A DNA stretch of 64,000 nucleotides from Cyclobacteriaceae bacterium (GTDB taxonomy: Bacteria > Bacteroidota > Bacteroidia > Cytophagales > Cyclobacteriaceae), in NCBI GenBank assembly GCA_028285685.1, contig JANQOR010000035.1:174577-238576 (forward strand). The letters are read 5' to 3'. The stretch's first letter is position 1, and each line of letters opens with the position of its first letter. Positions 7,314-17,074 of the stretch are shown here, piece after piece. A model generated the notes under the pieces. The model saw nothing but the letters and a program-made list of their open reading frames with translations, was not told the origin of the DNA and searched no databases. The position numbers and the translations under genes are program-made.

Positions 7314-9881
7314 ATGTCAAAAGAGGCAAAATTTTCAAACAGAGTAAAAGAAGTCATCTCGTTGAGCAGGGAAGAGGCGCTGCGTTTAGGTCATGATTAC
7401 ATCGGAACAGAACATCTGTTGTTAGGAATGATCCGCGAGGGCGAAGGTGTAGCGGTAAGTGTCATGAAGAAATTAGGCCTTACTATGAAGGAGTTGAGAT
7501 CCGCCATCGAACAGGCTACGAAGGGGACGTCTACGAGCAACGTAAAAAATCTGGCAAACATTCCGCTGACACGGCAATCCGAAAAAGTCTTGAAGATCAC
7601 TTATTTAGAAGCAAAGATCTTTAAGAGTGCACTTATAGGTACGGAACATTTGCTGCTTTCTATCTTAAGAGATGAAGACAATCTTGCAACTCAAATACTC
7701 GAAAAATTTGAGATCAACTATGATCTAGTGAAGGAGATGCTTGAGTATCAAACCGAGAATCCAACGGCTTCAGCTGATACCGATGACCCGGATGACGAAG
7801 GAGATCAGCTGTATTCCAGTGGTTCAAGAGGGTCTGGAAAATCGATGGGGTCTGGCAAGGAATCGAAGGGCAGTGAAAAATCGAGGACTCCAGTCTTGGA
7901 TAATTTCGGCAGGGATTTAACTAAGCTTGCTGAAGAAGATAAACTGGATCCGATCATAGGACGAGAAAAAGAGATCGAGAGAGTTGCTCAAGTTTTAAGT
8001 AGAAGGAAAAAAAACAATCCTATTTTAATCGGTGAGCCAGGAGTTGGCAAGACTGCTATTGCAGAAGGACTAGCATTACGAATTGTTCAGAAAAAAGTCT
8101 CCAGAATACTGTTTGGCAAACGTGTTGTAACACTCGATTTGGCATCATTGGTTGCCGGCACAAAGTATAGAGGACAATTCGAAGAGAGAATGAAGGCGGT
8201 GATGAATGAAATCGAGAAGTCTCCTGAGGTGATCTTGTTCATAGACGAACTTCATACCATTGTTGGAGCTGGAGGCGCATCCGGATCTTTGGATGCCTCT
8301 AATATGTTTAAGCCAGCACTGGCAAGAGGCGAAATTCAATGTATCGGAGCAACAACTCTAGATGAGTATAGACAGTATATTGAAAAGGATGGTGCACTAG
8401 CAAGACGATTCCAAATGGTCATGGTGGATGCTACTTCTCCTGAAGAAACATTGCAAATCTTGCAGAATATCAAGGAAAAATACGAGAATCACCATCATGT
8501 AAACTATACTGAGGATGCTGTTAATGCCTGCGTGACCTTGTCAGATAGGTACATAAGTGACCGCTTTCTACCGGATAAAGCAATCGATGTTTTGGATGAA
8601 GCAGGGGCACGAGTTCATATCAATAACATAAATGTTCCTTCAATTATAACAGACCTGGAAGAGCAAATTGAGGATGTGAAGAAAGAAAAGAATAGGGTTG
8701 TAAAAAGTCAGAAATACGAAGAAGCCGCTCAGCTTAGAGACAAAGAGAAAAAGCTGATTGCTCAACTTGATGAGGAAAAGGCAAGATGGGAAGAAGAAAC
8801 TAAGACAAAACGCTATGAGGTTGGGGAGGACAATGTTGCAGATGTGATTGCGATGATGACCGGCATTCCAACGAAGCGTATCGCTCAAAACGAAGGGTCA
8901 AAGCTTCTAAAGATGAACGAGGAGCTTAGTGGTAGTGTAATTGGCCAAGAAGAAGCGATCAAGAAACTATCTAAAGCGATTCAGCGAACTAGAGTTGGGC
9001 TGAAAGATCCCAGAAAACCAATTGGATCATTCGTATTCCTTGGTCCTACTGGTGTCGGAAAGACGGAGATGGCTAAGGTGCTTGCATCTTTCTTATTTGA
9101 TAAGGATGATTCACTTGTTCGAATAGACATGAGTGAGTACATGGAAAAGTTCTCTGTTTCCAGACTGGTTGGAGCGCCTCCTGGCTATGTGGGTTATGAG
9201 GAAGGTGGACAGCTAACAGAGAAGGTGCGAAGGAAGCCCTACAGTGTCGTTCTGCTTGATGAAATAGAAAAAGCACACCCTGATGTTTTCAATATACTGC
9301 TTCAAGTACTTGATGATGGGGTATTGACAGATGGCCTGGGAAGGAAAGTGGATTTCAGGAATACCATCATTATCATGACATCCAATATTGGTGTTCGAGA
9401 TTTGAAGGATTTTGGTGCAGGGATTGGATTTGCGACTCAAAGCAAGAAGGATAGCATGGACGAGATCATGAAGTCTACCATCCAAAATGCACTCAAGAAG
9501 ACCTTTAGCCCAGAATTCTTAAATAGGTTGGATGACGTTGTTATTTTCAACTCACTTGAAAAAGAGCATATTTTTGAGATTATCGACATCACTTTACAAA
9601 AGCTCTTTGTACGAATTACCGACTTGGGCTATAAAATAGAGTTGTCGAAGAAGGCAAAAGAGTTCTTAGCTGACAAAGGGTATGATCCTCAATATGGTGC
9701 TCGTCCATTAGCGAGAGCCATCCAGAAACATTTGGAGGACCCAGTTGCTGAAGAAATATTGAAGGGAGAGATTTCGGAGGGAGACACGTTAGTTGCTGAG
9801 TGGGACGGAAAAGGTGAAGAAATCACGATTAAGCTTAAAAAGAAAAAAGCCAGCAAAACCCCTGATAAAAAAGAAGACTAA
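7314..9881 (+). CDS. clpC: ATP-dependent Clp protease ATP-binding subunit ClpC
   Basis: An 855-residue AAA+ unfoldase. It has two N-terminal Clp repeats (about 1-145, with the paired EHLLLGM and EHLLLSI motifs) and a Ser/Gly-rich linker (about 160-185). The first AAA domain has Walker A GEPGVGKT near residue 240 and Walker [13 protein letters not shown]-type middle segment ([13 protein letters not shown], about 465-478) marks it as ClpC rather than ClpA or ClpB. The second AAA domain has Walker A GPTGVGKT near 577. An IGF tripeptide near 703 is the expected ClpP-docking loop. ClpC with ClpP degrades misfolded or adaptor-delivered proteins. No ctsR or mcsAB genes are nearby. Confidence 0.96.
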   Translation: MSKEAKFSNRVKEVISLSREEALRLGHDYIGTEHLLLGMIREGEGVAVSVMKKLGLTMKELRSAIEQATKGTSTSNVKNLANIPLTRQSEKVLKITYLEAKIFKSALIGTEHLLLSILRDEDNLATQILEKFEINYDLVKEMLEYQTENPTASADTDDPDDEGDQLYSSGSRGSGKSMGSGKESKGSEKSRTPVLDNFGRDLTKLAEEDKLDPIIGREKEIERVAQVLSRRKKNNPILIGEPGVGKTAIAEGLALRIVQKKVSRILFGKRVVTLDLASLVAGTKYRGQFEERMKAVMNEIEKSPEVILFIDELHTIVGAGGASGSLDASNMFKPALARGEIQCIGATTLDEYRQYIEKDGALARRFQMVMVDATSPEETLQILQNIKEKYENHHHVNYTEDAVNACVTLSDRYISDRFLPDKAIDVLDEAGARVHINNINVPSIITDLEEQIEDVKKEKNRVVKSQKYEEAAQLRDKEKKLIAQLDEEKARWEEETKTKRYEVGEDNVADVIAMMTGIPTKRIAQNEGSKLLKMNEELSGSVIGQEEAIKKLSKAIQRTRVGLKDPRKPIGSFVFLGPTGVGKTEMAKVLASFLFDKDDSLVRIDMSEYMEKFSVSRLVGAPPGYVGYEEGGQLTEKVRRKPYSVVLLDEIEKAHPDVFNILLQVLDDGVLTDGLGRKVDFRNTIIIMTSNIGVRDLKDFGAGIGFATQSKKDSMDEIMKSTIQNALKKTFSPEFLNRLDDVVIFNSLEKEHIFEIIDITLQKLFVRITDLGYKIELSKKAKEFLADKGYDPQYGARPLARAIQKHLEDPVAEEILKGEISEGDTLVAEWDGKGEEITIKLKKKKASKTPDKKED

Positions 9882-9915
9882 AATTTAAGAGGTACCCGAA
9901 GGTACCTTTTAAATT
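9882..9915 (+). terminator. Long hairpin after clpC
   Basis: Arms 9882-9896 and 9901-9915 pair over 15 bp, with one G-T wobble, around a CGAA tetraloop. The stem contains two KpnI-type GGTACC hexamers and the 3' arm itself carries a T4 run. It starts one base after the clpC stop and probably ends that transcript. Confidence 0.65.
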
Positions 9916-9920
9916 GAATA

Positions 9921-9950
9921 TTTGGTTTATAATATAAACTAATTTATAAT
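9921..9950. promoter_or_regulatory. Operator-like repeat, copy 1
   Basis: This contains GTTTATAATATAAAC, an odd-centred palindrome with 7-bp arms, followed by a second TTTATAA half. It closely matches 10851-10880 position by position, and no other such pair was noticed here. It sits about 30 nt before the gene at 9982. The winged-helix protein at 10550-10837 is the obvious candidate binder; that assignment is inferred. Confidence 0.5.
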
Positions 9951-9981
9951 TGTATCGTTAATACGATAAAAAGTCTTAAGT

Positions 9982-10563
9982 ATGAGCGAAAAAGAGTTAT
10001 CGAAAGATGAAAGCCTGATGCTAATCTCGGATATGATCACTCAGGCCAAGCGAAACCTTGCTCGAGGGGGAAGTTTTTATTTTTTATTGTGGGGTTGGGT
10101 TGTCTTGTTTGCCAACCTTGGACACTATATAATCAGCAAATACGCTCTATATCCATACCCATATGTTGTATGGGCCTTGACAATTCCAGCAGCGATTGCT
10201 TCAATGTGGTATGGAGCTCGAAAGAGTAAATATGCTCAAGTGAAGAGCCACTTAGATAGTGTATACGGACTGGTTTGGCTAGGAGTGATGATAAGTGTGC
10301 TAATAATTCTCTTCTTTTTAGGCAAGGTGAGCTATAATACGAATGCCATTATTTTGACTTTCGCTGGTTTAGGGACCTTTATATCTGGCTGTATGTTGAG
10401 ATTTAATCCACTTATCATGGGCGGCGTTGCTTTATGGGTAGCAAGTGTAGTGGCCTTCAATTTGCCGCCAATGGATCAGTATCTCGTGGGGGCAGTTGGT
10501 ATTTTGGCAGGTTATCTTATACCAGGATACTTACTTAAAAAGGTAGAAGGTGAGCAAGTTTAG
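9982..10563 (+). CDS. Multi-pass membrane protein of unknown function
   Basis: A 193-residue protein. A charged cytoplasmic N-terminus (KELSKDESLMLISDMITQAK) is followed by five or six hydrophobic segments, from about residue 35 onward (FYFLLWGWVVLFANLGHYII, VVWALTIPAAIASMWYG, LVWLGVMISVLIILFFLG and others). I do not recognise a catalytic motif. Its end overlaps the start of the winged-helix regulator by 14 nt. Pairs of a small membrane protein and a small DNA-binding protein are common in Bacteroidota, where the membrane protein may sense or be controlled; that reading is inference. The operator-like repeat at 9921-9950 lies just upstream. Confidence 0.75.
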   Translation: MSEKELSKDESLMLISDMITQAKRNLARGGSFYFLLWGWVVLFANLGHYIISKYALYPYPYVVWALTIPAAIASMWYGARKSKYAQVKSHLDSVYGLVWLGVMISVLIILFFLGKVSYNTNAIILTFAGLGTFISGCMLRFNPLIMGGVALWVASVVAFNLPPMDQYLVGAVGILAGYLIPGYLLKKVEGEQV

Positions 10564-10837
10564 AGAGCTCGATCCGCTACTTCATTCCCAGCTCAGGTTA
10601 GCAGTAATGTCGCTGCTGATCGGAGTTGATTCTGCTGAGTTTGTGTTTATCAAAGAAAAAACCGGAGCTACAGCGGGTAACCTAAGCGTCCAACTGGATA
10701 AACTCTCCACAGCAGGCTACATCAGCGTGGTGAAGTCCTTCAAAGGGAAAAAGCCGGTTACCTCATGTAGCATAACCAAAGTTGGAATAAAGGCTTTTGA
10801 AGATTACGTGAATAATTTGAAGCAGTACATCGAGTAA
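10550..10837 (+). CDS. Small winged-helix transcriptional regulator (MarR/ArsR-like)
   Basis: The protein has 95 residues with a complete winged helix. LHSQLRLAVMSLLI is the first helix and AGNLSVQLDKLSTAGYI the recognition-helix region. The wing is VVKSFKGKKPVTSCSITKVG, and AFEDYVNNLKQYIE closes it as a probable dimerising helix. This layout matches the short winged-helix family often annotated as transcriptional regulator next to membrane proteins. There are no ligand-binding extensions or metal-binding cysteine motifs. It overlaps the upstream membrane-protein gene by 14 nt. Matching repeats lie before the gene at 9982 and at the start of the gene at 10878, so it probably controls both. 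Confidence 0.82.
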   Translation: MSKFRELDPLLHSQLRLAVMSLLIGVDSAEFVFIKEKTGATAGNLSVQLDKLSTAGYISVVKSFKGKKPVTSCSITKVGIKAFEDYVNNLKQYIE

Positions 10838-10850
10838 TTTTTTTTCAACA

Positions 10851-10880
10851 TTTAGTTTATAAAATAAAGTAGTTTATATG
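10851..10880. promoter_or_regulatory. Operator-like repeat, copy 2
   Basis: This follows the same pattern as 9921-9950: TTTAGTTTATAAAATAAAG, then a TTTATA half that runs into the ATG at 10878. A protein bound here would cover the start of the downstream gene. Confidence 0.5.
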
Positions 10881-11366
10881 AATTCTTATGTGAGTGGTAA
10901 TGTTGGCTTGATTCATTTATTAGCATCCCTATTGGCACTCCTATTTGGAACGCTGGTACTGGCTAAAAGGAAAGGGACCAGGTGGCATATGAAGGCAGGG
11001 TATCTATACGTGATTTCCATGATTGTCCTGTTGGTATCCTCCTTTATGCTTTACAATCTATTTGGTCGATTTGGAGTTTTCCACTATGCCTCGATACTAA
11101 GTTCAATAACCCTGATTATGGGAATGTTTCCTGTGATAAAAAAAGTTGAGAACTGGGTTGTTCATCATTTTTCCTGGATGTATTGGTCAATCATCGGCCT
11201 GTATGCAGCATTCCTCTCAGAAGTTTTTACAAGGATATTACCAACTCCATTCTTCACCGGAGTTGGTTTGGGCACGGCCCTAATCATGCTTGCCGGGGGG
11301 ATCGCTTTCCGGGTCAACTCAAAAAAGTGGCAATCTCAATTCAAAATGTATAACCAAAAAAGTTAA
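10878..11366 (+). CDS. DUF2306-like four-to-five-pass membrane protein
   Basis: A 162-residue hydrophobic protein. The opening (GLIHLLASLLALLFGTLVLA), a conserved-looking GTRWHMKAGYLYV loop and four further membrane segments resemble the DUF2306 group of predicted membrane proteins. The loop histidines (H36-like WHMKAG and VVHHFSWMY) recall quinone- or haem-associated membrane proteins, but no function is established. It lies 2 nt before the TPR gene and is probably co-transcribed with it. The operator-like repeat at its start ties its control to the preceding regulator. Confidence 0.7.
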   Translation: MNSYVSGNVGLIHLLASLLALLFGTLVLAKRKGTRWHMKAGYLYVISMIVLLVSSFMLYNLFGRFGVFHYASILSSITLIMGMFPVIKKVENWVVHHFSWMYWSIIGLYAAFLSEVFTRILPTPFFTGVGLGTALIMLAGGIAFRVNSKKWQSQFKMYNQKS

Positions 11367-11368
11367 TT

Positions 11369-12070
11369 ATGAAAAAGATAGTTTCAATTTTAGTACTAAC
11401 TACATCGATCGTATCGATGGCTCAAGATCAAAGAGAGGCTGAGTATGCAGCCTATATGAAGTCAAGCGTTGTGCTTTGGAAGCGCTGTGTTTCCCAGGCA
11501 GATAAGCAGTATGGATCTCAAAGTTTTGAGAAGGCAATGGCAATGTATGGCTTACTGAACACAACAATGGCGTCTCGTGATAAGGAGACGTTCAATGATA
11601 ACGTTGATCAGACGATCGACTTGTTTAAAACGATTATCGAGGAGAAGCCATCTTGGGGCGAACCCAAGGCGGCGCTTTCTGCAATCTACGGACTTGTAAT
11701 AGCGTACAGTCCCATGAAAGGAATGCTTTATGGCTCAAAAAGTTCTTCGCTTGCTGACCAGGCGCTGAATGAGCAATCGGAGTCTCCTTTTGTGCATAAA
11801 GTTTTTGGTGGTTCTAAGCTCTATACACCTGCCATGTTCGGAGGAGATGCGGATGAGGCAGTGAGTGCCCTGGAAAAAGCAGTGGCTATTTATGAACAAA
11901 ATCAGGACACGCAAGGAAACTGGCTGTACATGGAATCTTTGGTGAACCTGTCAATGGCCTACCAAAAGGTAGATAAAATTGACAAAGCCAAAGACACCTT
12001 GAAGAAGTCCCTTGAACTGGAGCCAGAGTATGGATGGGCGATGTCCATTCTTTCATCCTTGAATGAATAG
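11369..12070 (+). CDS. Secreted TPR-repeat protein
   Basis: A 233-residue protein with a signal peptide (MKKIVSILVLTTSIVSMAQ). Its C-terminal half has a readable tetratricopeptide repeat (NWLYMESLVNLSMAYQKVDK followed by AKDTLKKSLELEPEYGWAMS). The middle part carries a GSKSSSLADQALNEQSESPF segment similar to proteins annotated as tetratricopeptide repeat in other Bacteroidota. It is probably periplasmic and would act as a protein-protein scaffold. It lies 2 nt after the DUF2306-like gene and 2 nt before the TonB-dependent receptor gene, so the three are almost certainly one transcript, which suggests help for the receptor. Confidence 0.75.
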   Translation: MKKIVSILVLTTSIVSMAQDQREAEYAAYMKSSVVLWKRCVSQADKQYGSQSFEKAMAMYGLLNTTMASRDKETFNDNVDQTIDLFKTIIEEKPSWGEPKAALSAIYGLVIAYSPMKGMLYGSKSSSLADQALNEQSESPFVHKVFGGSKLYTPAMFGGDADEAVSALEKAVAIYEQNQDTQGNWLYMESLVNLSMAYQKVDKIDKAKDTLKKSLELEPEYGWAMSILSSLNE

Positions 12071-12072
12071 GA

Positions 12073-14157
12073 ATGCGAGTCTTATTGATTCTCTTTTGCG
12101 TGATCCCGTTCTTGTCCCTTTGCCAACAGAGGGTAACTGGTCAGGTGGTCGATAAAGAAACAGGTGAGGGGTTGATTGGTGCCCATGTCTACCTGTTAAA
12201 GGATTGGAGAAATGGAACAATAGCGGGAGTTGACGGATCCTTTTCACTTGAAGTTGATCCGACAACACCAGATTCAGTAATTGTATCATTTGTTGGGTTC
12301 AGGGAGGTTGTTGTTGGCCTCTCTGAATCAATGATCATTGAAATGGAACCCCAGGAAATCAGTGGCGACATTGTAGTTATAACGACACAAAGACCGATAG
12401 CTGAGGAATTCAAGTATATGAAAATCAACAAAATCGATATTTACACGAATCCTGCGGCTAAAGCGGATCCTATTTTGGCGGTCAACTCGTTGCCTGCGGC
12501 CACAACCACGGACGAATCCGCGAATATTAGTCTTAGAGGTAGCAGTCCGATTGAGACCGGCATTTTCCTCAATAATGTTCCTATTCATGATGCAGTAAGG
12601 TATTCACAGCTTAATGGTATTGGTACTTTTAGTATTTTCAATACCGCAATTATCAAAGATGTGGTTGTGTTTCCAGGTAATCCGCCTTTGGAGTTTGGTA
12701 ATACCACGTCGGGGATAATATCATTGACTACTGATGACGGAATTTTGGATGGCAATGCCAATTCCGTCGTAGTGTCCCTGGCAAGCATAGGAATCACAAG
12801 AGATCAGAAGATCTCCGAAAATCAAAGTCTTAAGTTGTTTTCTAACTGGCAACCTAGTGCAGCAATTAAGGCGGTAAATGAGACTTCTCTTGAATCAATA
12901 AAGTCATTTGAGTCGGGCGATCTAGGTCTTTATTGGTATGGATCAACCGCGAATATGAACTGGAAAGTTTTGAATTATTCTGTCTTAGAAGGTTACGAGT
13001 TTAACTTCGAGCATGCCAGTTTCAATGGAGTTTTCGACCAGAAGAAAAAAAGAAGCTTCCTGGTCTCTTCACTCGAACGTCAGGTTGCGGGTGGCACATT
13101 GAGCCTTAACAATGGTCTTAGCACGAGCGATGGAGACTACAAATATTCGAATGCCAAGTTCAATGTAGTACAGCGCGATTTTTTTGGAGGGCTGAACTAT
13201 CTAAAAGCTACGCCAAAGGTCAGTTTTAAAACAGGGTTAAGCTACGACTTGAGGAAATCGGAAGTTGAAGGGAATTTTCATGAGTTTCCGTATGCGCTGG
13301 GCCCCACTCACCCGACTACAGCCTTAAATGAATCTGCAAAGTCGAGAACACTAGAGAGTTTTGCTTATCTAAAATACGCGGCATCCGATAAATTAACCAT
13401 TGGATCCGGTCTGAGAAAAAATGTTCCCATTGGTGATCAAAGGAATTATTTAAGTAGGCAGCTCAACTTTGCTTTTACCAGCAAATCCTGGTTGATCACT
13501 GCAGGAGCCGGGAAGTATTTTAAAAATGGATTGAGAGAGAACTCAGGTGAAGTGGTGACCTCCAAAAGTGACCAGTATTCCTTAGACGTAAAGTATGAAA
13601 AAGAAGCAGTACAAGCTACATTTTCGCTCTTTAGAAAAGATAGTGAGGTGGATAGCAGCGGTTATAGTGCCAACGGAGCTGAACTGTTCGTGGATTACCG
13701 ATTTTCTCCTAAGTTGAGGATCGCTTCTTCCTTCACGTGGTTGGATGCCAGTGCCAACGACAATTCCAGTTACCAATACGATTTAAGCTATTTTGTCAGG
13801 GGAAATCTGACCTATTCGCCAGGCGGACTTTGGACAATTGAAGGCATATTGGTTGCAAGGGAAGGTCTTCCCTTCTCGCCAGTAGAAGGCGCAACTTACC
13901 ATATGGGAATAGATGCATTTGAACCGATTTATTCTGAAAAAGAACTCAGACTTCCAAACTACTCCAGTATAGGAGTTGCGATCAGTAAAATGATGCCATT
14001 GTCTGAAAAGGTAAACGTTATCTTCTTCGCCAGTGTGAACAATATCTTCGACACCAAGAATTTGAGAGAATACAACTACAATTTTGACTATTCAATGCAG
14101 TCCGAATCTCTATATTCACAAAGAACATCCTACTTTGGTGCGGTGATCAGCTTTTAA
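12073..14157 (+). CDS. TonB-dependent outer-membrane receptor with N-terminal carboxypeptidase-like domain
   Basis: A 694-residue outer-membrane protein. A signal peptide (MRVLLILFCVIPFLSLC) is followed by a carboxypeptidase-regulatory-like domain (VTGQVVDKETGEGLIGAHVYL, GSFSLEVD, VSFVGF; about 20-95). Next come a plug domain (about 120-225; SLRGSSPIETGIFLNNVPI, FGNTTSGIISL) and a beta barrel, ending in a C-terminal Phe (SYFGAVISF). Such receptors import substrates using TonB energy. At about 690 residues the barrel is short. The upstream TPR and DUF2306-like genes suggest a dedicated unit with an unknown substrate. Its TAA shares bases with the stop of the convergent VWA gene. Confidence 0.88.
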   Translation: MRVLLILFCVIPFLSLCQQRVTGQVVDKETGEGLIGAHVYLLKDWRNGTIAGVDGSFSLEVDPTTPDSVIVSFVGFREVVVGLSESMIIEMEPQEISGDIVVITTQRPIAEEFKYMKINKIDIYTNPAAKADPILAVNSLPAATTTDESANISLRGSSPIETGIFLNNVPIHDAVRYSQLNGIGTFSIFNTAIIKDVVVFPGNPPLEFGNTTSGIISLTTDDGILDGNANSVVVSLASIGITRDQKISENQSLKLFSNWQPSAAIKAVNETSLESIKSFESGDLGLYWYGSTANMNWKVLNYSVLEGYEFNFEHASFNGVFDQKKKRSFLVSSLERQVAGGTLSLNNGLSTSDGDYKYSNAKFNVVQRDFFGGLNYLKATPKVSFKTGLSYDLRKSEVEGNFHEFPYALGPTHPTTALNESAKSRTLESFAYLKYAASDKLTIGSGLRKNVPIGDQRNYLSRQLNFAFTSKSWLITAGAGKYFKNGLRENSGEVVTSKSDQYSLDVKYEKEAVQATFSLFRKDSEVDSSGYSANGAELFVDYRFSPKLRIASSFTWLDASANDNSSYQYDLSYFVRGNLTYSPGGLWTIEGILVAREGLPFSPVEGATYHMGIDAFEPIYSEKELRLPNYSSIGVAISKMMPLSEKVNVIFFASVNNIFDTKNLREYNYNFDYSMQSESLYSQRTSYFGAVISF

Positions 14158-16193
14158 TAGCCACCCCAATATTTTCGTAAAAGCCACTCACTGGAGAAAA
14201 GTAAAAGGACGATGAACAGCATCCATCTGCTTTGAATGAGTGGGAAGTAGCTCTCGGAACTTTTAATAATGCTTTTGAATTCCCTGGCTTCTATTTTTTC
14301 AATGATTTGATCTGAATGGGAATAGTGAGTGTAGGCTCCTGCGGTTCTAGCTGACAAGTTCTTTAGTAAGTTATGGTCAGCGGTAAGATTGAGATATTCC
14401 TTGTTAATCTCTTCAACCAGGAATTGACCTCTGTCTCGAAATACTTTGTCACCAACCTTTACGGAAGCACTGTACCTGTAAATTCCACTTTCGAGAGAAG
14501 GGACAGCAAATGAAGAATTGTATTCTGAGTCAATGAACTCGAAATCTTGAGATTCTCCTTCTGATGGAGTAATAGTAAGCGATATCCGGTTGCCATAGAT
14601 ACGCTCATAGATATCATTGTAAACTTCGGAATCAAAAAAGATTGATTGGAGGTTGGAGAAGTTGTTGCCCCTGGTTCTAAAGCGAAATTGTTGTTTATCG
14701 TTTTTAACGCTCAAGAATTGAACAGTTTTCGTTACAATTTCATGAAAGAGGTCTGAATTCCCGTTAACGGCAGCTTCCTGCAGCTTCCATTTCCAGATGT
14801 TTTGACCTGCCAATAATGCTCCTTTTTGAGAGCCATCGTCGTAGAAAGCGAATAGCGGCTTGCGTGTTGCAATACTTCCGACTCGCTGATACAGTAGTAC
14901 CTCGGTCGGGCCGCTCAAGTTGTATTCCCCAAATGGAATGGAGATGGGGGGATAGTCCTCAAAAATTCCACGATTATCTGGTAGGCTGAATTTACTAAAG
15001 GTCTGGTTGAAGCTCGCTGTGACTTTATCTGACTGAGAACCTCTTCTTCTAATGTTGATGAAAGGGACTGCATCATTCAACTGATTCAGGGAACTTCGAT
15101 CTCCTAGGATATACCATAGACCAGGCGACTCCTTAGGCTGGAATCTCACTCGCCCAGTAAATGCCCCATGATAAATAACCACGTCATAGATATCCGTAGG
15201 TTGTTCGTTGTCCAGGCTTGGAACATACATATCAACCTGGTAATTGTCGGTACTGGACAAGACTGATCGAATGGCTTTGATATCGGGATGCGGTGCATTG
15301 CCCACAATCAAAACCTTTTGTCGACCGTCAATGACTTCCATAAAAATGGAAGATCGATTATTCTCAGGTACAAACTCATCCTGCTGAATTGCCGTACTGA
15401 CCTCAATCCTTCTCAGCCCCTCTTCCTCCGATTTGATCACAAACTCTAACTCCTGAATCGCCTTGTCAAGCTTAAGCTTTTGTTGACTCAGTATTTTCCC
15501 TTGTTCTCGAAGACTAATAGTGATCTCCTTGCCATAAAAACCATTTTGAGTTACTTCGATCCTGATCGGGGTTTCGTTACCCTTGAAACTCACTCTATTG
15601 TATAAAACACGGGAAATATTGATGTCTTTCGGCGGAATCGTGTCACCAAGCCCGACAGTGAACTGTGGAACAGGATAGTTTCTATAAACAGGAGAACTCC
15701 CGCTATTGAAGATCCCATCAGAAAATAAGATTGTTGCTACCCAATTTCTCCCTTCCATCGCATCATCAATTCTCTGCTGCAGATAGGATATGTCAGTTGT
15801 TGGATTATCAAATCTCAGGGAGTCGTCATTGCTCAGATAAAAAGTCTTAACTTCAAAGTCATTCGTTTCCAGGTCTTCCTTCAGTTTCCTCAGTCTATCC
15901 TTAAATGCTGTTGAATCAGTGGATCGAGCGACAACTGACTGAGAATTGTCCACAGCAATCGACACTATCGGTTTTTCGGTCCGAATGATCGTCTGGTTGA
16001 TAAACGGTTCCAGCAAGAGTGATAGGGCAAGGAATATGGAAATACAGCGAATGATGGCCAGAATCCAATTTTGCTGTGTATTCCATGCTGGATTTCTAAT
16101 ACTATATAAAAACCAGGTAAGACCAACGGAGATTAGAATTATAAGGAGTATCCACCAGCTGGACTGATCAAGTTGCAAAAAGTTTTTCTCCAT
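14154..16193 (-). CDS. Membrane-anchored von Willebrand A-like protein
   Basis: A 679-residue protein. Two N-terminal membrane segments (about 13-30 and 42-62) are followed by a VWA-like domain (PIVSIAVDNSQSVV with D-x-S-x-S, then ATILFSDGIFNSGSS; about 75-185). A long beta-rich middle includes a glutamine-amidotransferase-like region (KVLIVGNAPHPDIKAIRSVL, about 290-370), and one transmembrane helix closes the C terminus (MLFIVLLLFSSEWLLRKYW). Proteins of this plan are widespread in Bacteroidota, often related to the BatA/BatB aerotolerance group, but their role is unproven. No bat or moxR genes are next to it. Confidence 0.72.
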   Translation of the reverse strand: MEKNFLQLDQSSWWILLIILISVGLTWFLYSIRNPAWNTQQNWILAIIRCISIFLALSLLLEPFINQTIIRTEKPIVSIAVDNSQSVVARSTDSTAFKDRLRKLKEDLETNDFEVKTFYLSNDDSLRFDNPTTDISYLQQRIDDAMEGRNWVATILFSDGIFNSGSSPVYRNYPVPQFTVGLGDTIPPKDINISRVLYNRVSFKGNETPIRIEVTQNGFYGKEITISLREQGKILSQQKLKLDKAIQELEFVIKSEEEGLRRIEVSTAIQQDEFVPENNRSSIFMEVIDGRQKVLIVGNAPHPDIKAIRSVLSSTDNYQVDMYVPSLDNEQPTDIYDVVIYHGAFTGRVRFQPKESPGLWYILGDRSSLNQLNDAVPFINIRRRGSQSDKVTASFNQTFSKFSLPDNRGIFEDYPPISIPFGEYNLSGPTEVLLYQRVGSIATRKPLFAFYDDGSQKGALLAGQNIWKWKLQEAAVNGNSDLFHEIVTKTVQFLSVKNDKQQFRFRTRGNNFSNLQSIFFDSEVYNDIYERIYGNRISLTITPSEGESQDFEFIDSEYNSSFAVPSLESGIYRYSASVKVGDKVFRDRGQFLVEEINKEYLNLTADHNLLKNLSARTAGAYTHYSHSDQIIEKIEAREFKSIIKSSESYFPLIQSRWMLFIVLLLFSSEWLLRKYWGGY

Positions 16194-16202
16194 ATACTAA
16201 AA

Positions 16203-16227
16203 AAGCCGTCTTCTTCAACGGCTCTTT
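16203..16227 (-). terminator. Intrinsic terminator of fabG
   Basis: AGCCGT and ACGGCT arms (16205-16210 and 16219-16224) enclose an 8-nt loop. On the minus strand the stem is followed by a run of T (plus-strand A5-6 at 16199-16204), placing a standard rho-independent terminator about 20 nt beyond the fabG stop. Confidence 0.8.
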
Positions 16228-16246
16228 AAATATAGTGTTTGAAATT

Positions 16247-16993
16247 TTATGTTAACATCCCTCCATCAACCTGGATTACCTGGCCTGTTACGTAAGAAGA
16301 CATGTCAGATCCAAGAAATATGCAAGCATTGGCAACATCTTCGGGAGCTCCACCTCGCTTAAGAGGAATTGCATCTCTCCAGCTTTGAACGGTTTTTTCA
16401 TCCAAAGCCTCGGTCATTTCCGTTTCAATAAACCCGGGAGCAATAACGTTGCAACGAATTCCGCGAGATCCCAATTCGAGAGCTACGGATTTACTGAATC
16501 CGATAATCCCTGATTTGGAAGCAGCATAGTTGGCTTGACCCGGATTCCCTTTCACCCCCACAACAGATGACATATTTATGATAGAACCACTTCTTTGTTT
16601 CATCAAGGGCTTAGCTGCAGCTTTCACCGTATTAAAACAGGATTTCAGATTTACGGTCATTATCTCGTCCCATTGATCCTCGCTCATTCTCATTAGCAAA
16701 TTATCTCTGGTTATCCCCGCATTGTTGACTAGAATATCTAGAGATCCGAAATCCTCAAAAACACCATCGATAAGCTCCTGTGCAGCAGAGAAATCGGATG
16801 CATCAGATCGATAACCCTTCGCATTAATACCTTGACTTTTCAATTCTTCTTCGAGTGCCTGGCCCTTTTCCACACTGGACAAGTAGGTAAATGCAACATT
16901 GGCACCTTGCTTGGCATATTCATTTGCAATGGCACGTCCAATTCCTTTTGATGCACCAGTGATCAGGGCAGTTTTTCCTTCAAGTAGTTTCAT
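16247..16993 (-). CDS. fabG: 3-oxoacyl-[acyl-carrier-protein] reductase
   Basis: A 248-residue classical SDR reductase of fatty-acid elongation (NADPH-dependent reduction of 3-oxoacyl-ACP). TGASKGIG (12-19) is the cofactor motif, NNAG (90-93) the structural motif, and the catalytic residues are S143, Y156 and K160 (YAASK). The end GQVIQVDGGM is typical of FabG. The chosen start is the ATG at 16993 (MKLLEGKTALITG). A five-codon upstream extension lies inside the promoter and is not used. The -7 element at 16998-17005 is four bases from the ATG, suggesting a leaderless message. It is monocistronic, ended by the terminator at 16203-16227. Confidence 0.93.
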   Translation of the reverse strand: MKLLEGKTALITGASKGIGRAIANEYAKQGANVAFTYLSSVEKGQALEEELKSQGINAKGYRSDASDFSAAQELIDGVFEDFGSLDILVNNAGITRDNLLMRMSEDQWDEIMTVNLKSCFNTVKAAAKPLMKQRSGSIINMSSVVGVKGNPGQANYAASKSGIIGFSKSVALELGSRGIRCNVIAPGFIETEMTEALDEKTVQSWRDAIPLKRGGAPEDVANACIFLGSDMSSYVTGQVIQVDGGMLT

Positions 16994-16997
16994 AGTG

Positions 16998-17005
16998 CAA
17001 ACATA
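16998..17005 (-). promoter_or_regulatory. -7 promoter element of fabG (leaderless type)
   Basis: The minus strand reads TATGTTTG, an exact TAnnTTTG match, followed by four bases and the fabG ATG. Confidence 0.6.
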
Positions 17006-17074
17006 CAATTTCTAAAATAATCAGTCTCTGGCACTATTATTGGTTATTTTTTGAAGTAAACCAACCCGAAAACA

